Assembly: GCA_934467435.1 (NCBI GenBank)
Contig: CAKSLR010000058.1
Coordinates: forward strand, 1 to 8,573
DNA from: an uncultured Eubacteriales bacterium
Lineage (GTDB): Bacteria; Bacillota; Clostridia; Oscillospirales; CAG-272
Reading direction: 5' to 3'
DNA length: 8,573 nt
The notes under the pieces were generated by a model. The model saw only the letters and a list, made by a program, of their open reading frames with translations, did no database searches and had not been told where the DNA came from. Shown here piece by piece: positions 6,071-8,573 of this stretch (position 1 is its first letter; each line of letters opens with the position of its first letter). Position numbers and translations under genes: made by a program.

Positions 6071-6079
6071 CGTTTTTAT

Positions 6080-7156
6080 ATGCAGGATTCCATCAAGCGC
6101 CGTGTGTCACGGAGTGTGCGCGTCGGCGCACGGATCATCGGCGGCAACTCTCCCATCACCGTGCAGTCGATGACCAATACTGACACCGCCGACGGCACCG
6201 CGACCCTTCGCGCTGTGCAGGCACTGGAGGAGGCTGGGGCGGATATTGTCCGCCTTGCCGTGCCGGATGTTGCCGCAGCGGCAACCTTCTCCTATCTGAA
6301 AGAGGCAGGGGTACGTGTTCCGCTGGTGGCGGATATTCATTTTGACTATCGTATTGCCCTCGCCGCCGTGGCGGCAGGGGCGGATAAAATCCGCATTAAC
6401 CCCGGCAATATCGGGGGACGCGATCATGTTCTTGCCGTGGTGCGCGCCTGCCGCGCGGCAGGGGTTCCCATTCGTATCGGCGTCAATTCCGGTTCGCTTG
6501 AAAAACATATTCTCGCCCGTTACGGCGCTCCGGTGGCGGAGGCGCTTGCCGAAAGCGCCCTTTACCATGCCCGGTTGCTGGAAGAAGTGGACTTTTATGA
6601 TACGGTTCTTTCGGTCAAGGCTTCTTCGGTGCCTATGATGATTGCGGCAAACCGGATTCTTGCCGAACGGACCGACTATCCCTTGCATCTCGGCGTGACC
6701 GAGGCGGGCAGCGCCCACATGGGCAGCATCAAAAGCGCGGTTGGGATCGGCACCTGCCTTGCGGATGGAATCGGGGATACCATCCGCGTTTCCCTGACCG
6801 CCGACCCTGTGCTGGAGATCCGGGAGGCACGTGCCATTCTTTCTTCCCTTGGACTGAACCCGGTACGCGAAATGGACATCATCTCCTGCCCTACCTGTGG
6901 GCGTACCCGGATCGATTTGATTCCGCTGCTTTCCCGCTTTGAAGAAGAACTGGACCGTACGGGGTTGCGCAAAAAACCGCTGAAGGTCGCCTTTATGGGG
7001 TGTGTGGTCAACGGACCGGGGGAAGCGAGAGAGGCGGATATCGGCATTGCGGGCGGCATCGGCGAGGGGGTTCTGTTCAAAAAAGGAGAAATTCTCCGCC
7101 GTGTACCTGCCGACCGTATCGTTGCCGAACTGCTCTCGGAAATTGAGAGGATGTGA
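6080..7156 (+). CDS. ispG: (E)-4-hydroxy-3-methylbut-2-enyl-diphosphate synthase (IspG/GcpE)
   Basis: Iron-sulphur enzyme of the MEP pathway that reductively converts methylerythritol cyclodiphosphate to HMBPP, using flavodoxin or ferredoxin as electron donor in most bacteria. The product is 358 residues, the usual length for the bacterial two-domain form. The TIM-barrel part shows VQSMTNTDT, VADIHFDYRIA, KIRINPGNIG and RIGVNSGSLE. The C-terminal cluster domain shows SCPTCGRT with C270 and C273, and MGCVVNGPGEAREADIGIAGG with C308 and the active-site glutamate E315. These match the three cysteine ligands and glutamate of the E. coli enzyme (C270, C273, C305, E312) with the same C-to-E spacing. 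The start is set by AAAGGA at 6065-6070. It lies 51 bp after rseP, behind a strong hairpin, and 2 bp before polC. It shares the operon with dxr, an earlier step of the same pathway, and with uppS, which uses the products. Confidence 0.97.
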   Translation: MQDSIKRRVSRSVRVGARIIGGNSPITVQSMTNTDTADGTATLRAVQALEEAGADIVRLAVPDVAAAATFSYLKEAGVRVPLVADIHFDYRIALAAVAAGADKIRINPGNIGGRDHVLAVVRACRAAGVPIRIGVNSGSLEKHILARYGAPVAEALAESALYHARLLEEVDFYDTVLSVKASSVPMMIAANRILAERTDYPLHLGVTEAGSAHMGSIKSAVGIGTCLADGIGDTIRVSLTADPVLEIREARAILSSLGLNPVREMDIISCPTCGRTRIDLIPLLSRFEEELDRTGLRKKPLKVAFMGCVVNGPGEAREADIGIAGGIGEGVLFKKGEILRRVPADRIVAELLSEIERM

Positions 7157-7158
7157 AT

Positions 7159-8573
7159 ATGGCAAAACAGCACTTTTTTGAAATTTTCAAACGCTACACG
7201 CCCGAGGGGGAGCGGCGGGAGTTGCTCTCCTCCGGCGGCCCTGTGGATGTGCGCATCTGCCGTGAGCCGTTTCGCGTGGAGGTGGATATTCCGTTTGACG
7301 CGCGCAAAGATTACCGCTTGCTTTACCGTATCGAGGACGAGTTGTGCGAATTGTATGAAGCCCGTTCTTTCCGCATTTTTCCGAAGTACGTCCCCTCGTT
7401 GTTTTCTCTGGACGTCATGCCGGAGGTACTGGCGGAAGCCGAGCGCATCGGCGCGGTGACGCACGGCTTTTTTCTTTCCCCGCGCTTTTCGCTGGAGGCG
7501 GACAAGCTGCAGGTGGAGTTGCCGTTTACCGAAAGCGGGATTGATCTGCTCGGGCTGGCAAAGACCGACCGGACGTTAGAGGGCATCATCCGTTCCCGTT
7601 ACGGCAAAGAAATCCAGGTGGAAATCCGTCCGACGGCGGACGCCGCCGAGCAGACCGGGCGGCGGCAGAAGGAGATGGAAGATTCACTTGCCGCTCTGGA
7701 CCGTGAGATTCGCGCCCAGGCCGAGGAAATGCGCCGCGCAAGCGCCCTTCGGGAAAAGCATACGGGCGCGGATGCGGGCGAGCCGGAGGAACATGCCGAT
7801 TTCCGTCACATCCGCAGCCTGCGTACCGACCTGGCAGACCGCCCCCCCGAGACGGTGGGGGACGGGCTTTTGCGCGTCGGCAGCATTACGTTTCTCACTG
7901 CCGAGCCGGAAGTGCTGCTTGGCAGTGCGTTCGCCATTGAAAACCCCACTCCTATGGCGGAGATCCGTGAGGGGAGCGGGATCACGCTGCTCGGCAAGAT
8001 TTTTGAAGTGACCCGGGATGAAAACCGCACGGGGGATCGGATCCGGCTACGCATCGGTTTTTCGGACGGCTCTTCTTCCGTTTATCTGCGCATGAACCAG
8101 ACGCCGGAGGAAGTACACTGGGCAGATTCCCTTTCTCCCGGCAAGTGTATTGCCGCGGCGGGGCGCGTGATGCGGGATAAGTTTGACGGGGAACTGGTCT
8201 TTTCCCCTCGCCAGGTCATGAAAATCGGGCAACTCAACCGCACCGACAATGCGGAAGAGAAGCGGGTGGAACTGCACTTACATACCAATATGTCCGCAAT
8301 GGATGCCATCATTCGTCCCGATGAACTGGTGCGCACCGCCGCCGCCTGGGGACACCGCGCCATTGCCGTGACCGACCACGGCAATGTACAGGCGTTTCCT
8401 GAGGTCATGCTGGCACTGGAAAAACAGAAATGCGACCTGAAAATCCTTTACGGGATGGAGGCGTATTTTGTCAACGACACCGCGCGTGTGATCTACGGAC
8501 CGAAAAATCCCGATTTCGGGGATGAGGTCGTGGTATTTGATATTGAAACAACGGGTCTGTCGCCCGTCAACTG
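7159..8573 (+). CDS. polC: DNA polymerase III alpha subunit, PolC type (N-terminal part; runs off the window)
   Basis: PolC is the essential replicative DNA polymerase of Bacillota with built-in 3'-5' proofreading. The frame opens at ATG 7159 and stays open to the window end, giving 471 complete codons of a protein normally over 1400 residues. Residues 1 to about 160 match the position of the PolC N-terminal domain. A charged, probably helical linker follows at about 163-200. An OB-fold region spans about 273-355. The first PHP segment contains RVELHLHTNMSAMDA (H373, H375, D382), AVTDHGN (D406, H407) and YGMEAYF (E434). The inserted DEDD exonuclease begins at VVFDIETTGL (D461, E463). This OB-PHP-exonuclease order is diagnostic of PolC rather than DnaE. 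The start is 2 bp after the ispG stop with GAGAGG (7145-7150) 8 nt upstream, so it is probably translated from the same message. The polymerase palm, fingers and the rest of PHP are not visible. Confidence 0.96.
   Translation, partial: MAKQHFFEIFKRYTPEGERRELLSSGGPVDVRICREPFRVEVDIPFDARKDYRLLYRIEDELCELYEARSFRIFPKYVPSLFSLDVMPEVLAEAERIGAVTHGFFLSPRFSLEADKLQVELPFTESGIDLLGLAKTDRTLEGIIRSRYGKEIQVEIRPTADAAEQTGRRQKEMEDSLAALDREIRAQAEEMRRASALREKHTGADAGEPEEHADFRHIRSLRTDLADRPPETVGDGLLRVGSITFLTAEPEVLLGSAFAIENPTPMAEIREGSGITLLGKIFEVTRDENRTGDRIRLRIGFSDGSSSVYLRMNQTPEEVHWADSLSPGKCIAAAGRVMRDKFDGELVFSPRQVMKIGQLNRTDNAEEKRVELHLHTNMSAMDAIIRPDELVRTAAAWGHRAIAVTDHGNVQAFPEVMLALEKQKCDLKILYGMEAYFVNDTARVIYGPKNPDFGDEVVVFDIETTGLSPVN

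Noticed and set aside
6056..6079. ATG at 6056 as the ispG start.
   Set aside because: It lies in the right arm of the hairpin with no Shine-Dalgarno, while ATG 6080 has AAAGGA at a good distance and fits the usual N-terminus.
1..8573. Search for mobile elements, CRISPR repeats, tRNAs, defence or biosynthetic islands.
   Set aside because: Nearly every base belongs to an intact conserved housekeeping gene or a short intergenic site. I saw no direct-repeat array, transposase, integrase or tRNA cloverleaf.

Overview
This window is an ordinary, intact, densely packed chromosomal housekeeping cluster, all on the plus strand. The gene order is tsf (3' part) - pyrH - frr - uppS - cdsA - dxr - rseP - ispG - polC (5' part). 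A polC gene (the Gram-positive type DNA polymerase III alpha subunit with OB, PHP and inserted exonuclease domains), strong purine-rich Shine-Dalgarno sites and this gene order all indicate a Bacillota (Firmicutes) genome. The G+C-rich third positions and the polC motif details suggest a fairly high-GC clostridial lineage, possibly Oscillospirales-like. That last placement is inference and rests on no search.

Layout: positions 1-637 hold the C-terminal part of elongation factor Ts, followed by a perfect-stem intrinsic terminator (647-676). A consensus-like sigma-A promoter (714-742) then starts a new transcription unit. From pyrH onward the genes are separated by only 2-51 bp, and no intrinsic terminator with a T-tract is visible before the window ends, so pyrH to polC is probably one operon, or at least shares read-through transcription. 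The largest internal gap (rseP-ispG, 51 bp) holds a perfect 12-bp inverted repeat without a T-tract. No stretch longer than 300 bp lacks a gene.

Functionally the cluster joins translation (EF-Ts, ribosome recycling factor), UMP phosphorylation (PyrH), isoprenoid precursor synthesis by the MEP pathway (Dxr, IspG), the consumer of those precursors for the cell-wall lipid carrier (UppS), phospholipid precursor synthesis (CdsA), a site-2 intramembrane protease (RseP), and chromosome replication (PolC).

I found no mobile element, CRISPR array, tRNA/rRNA, phage or defence gene, and no undescribed system. The points worth a second look are residue changes at normally conserved active-site loops of PyrH and Dxr, the strong hairpin before ispG, and the AT-rich inverted repeat upstream of the pyrH promoter.
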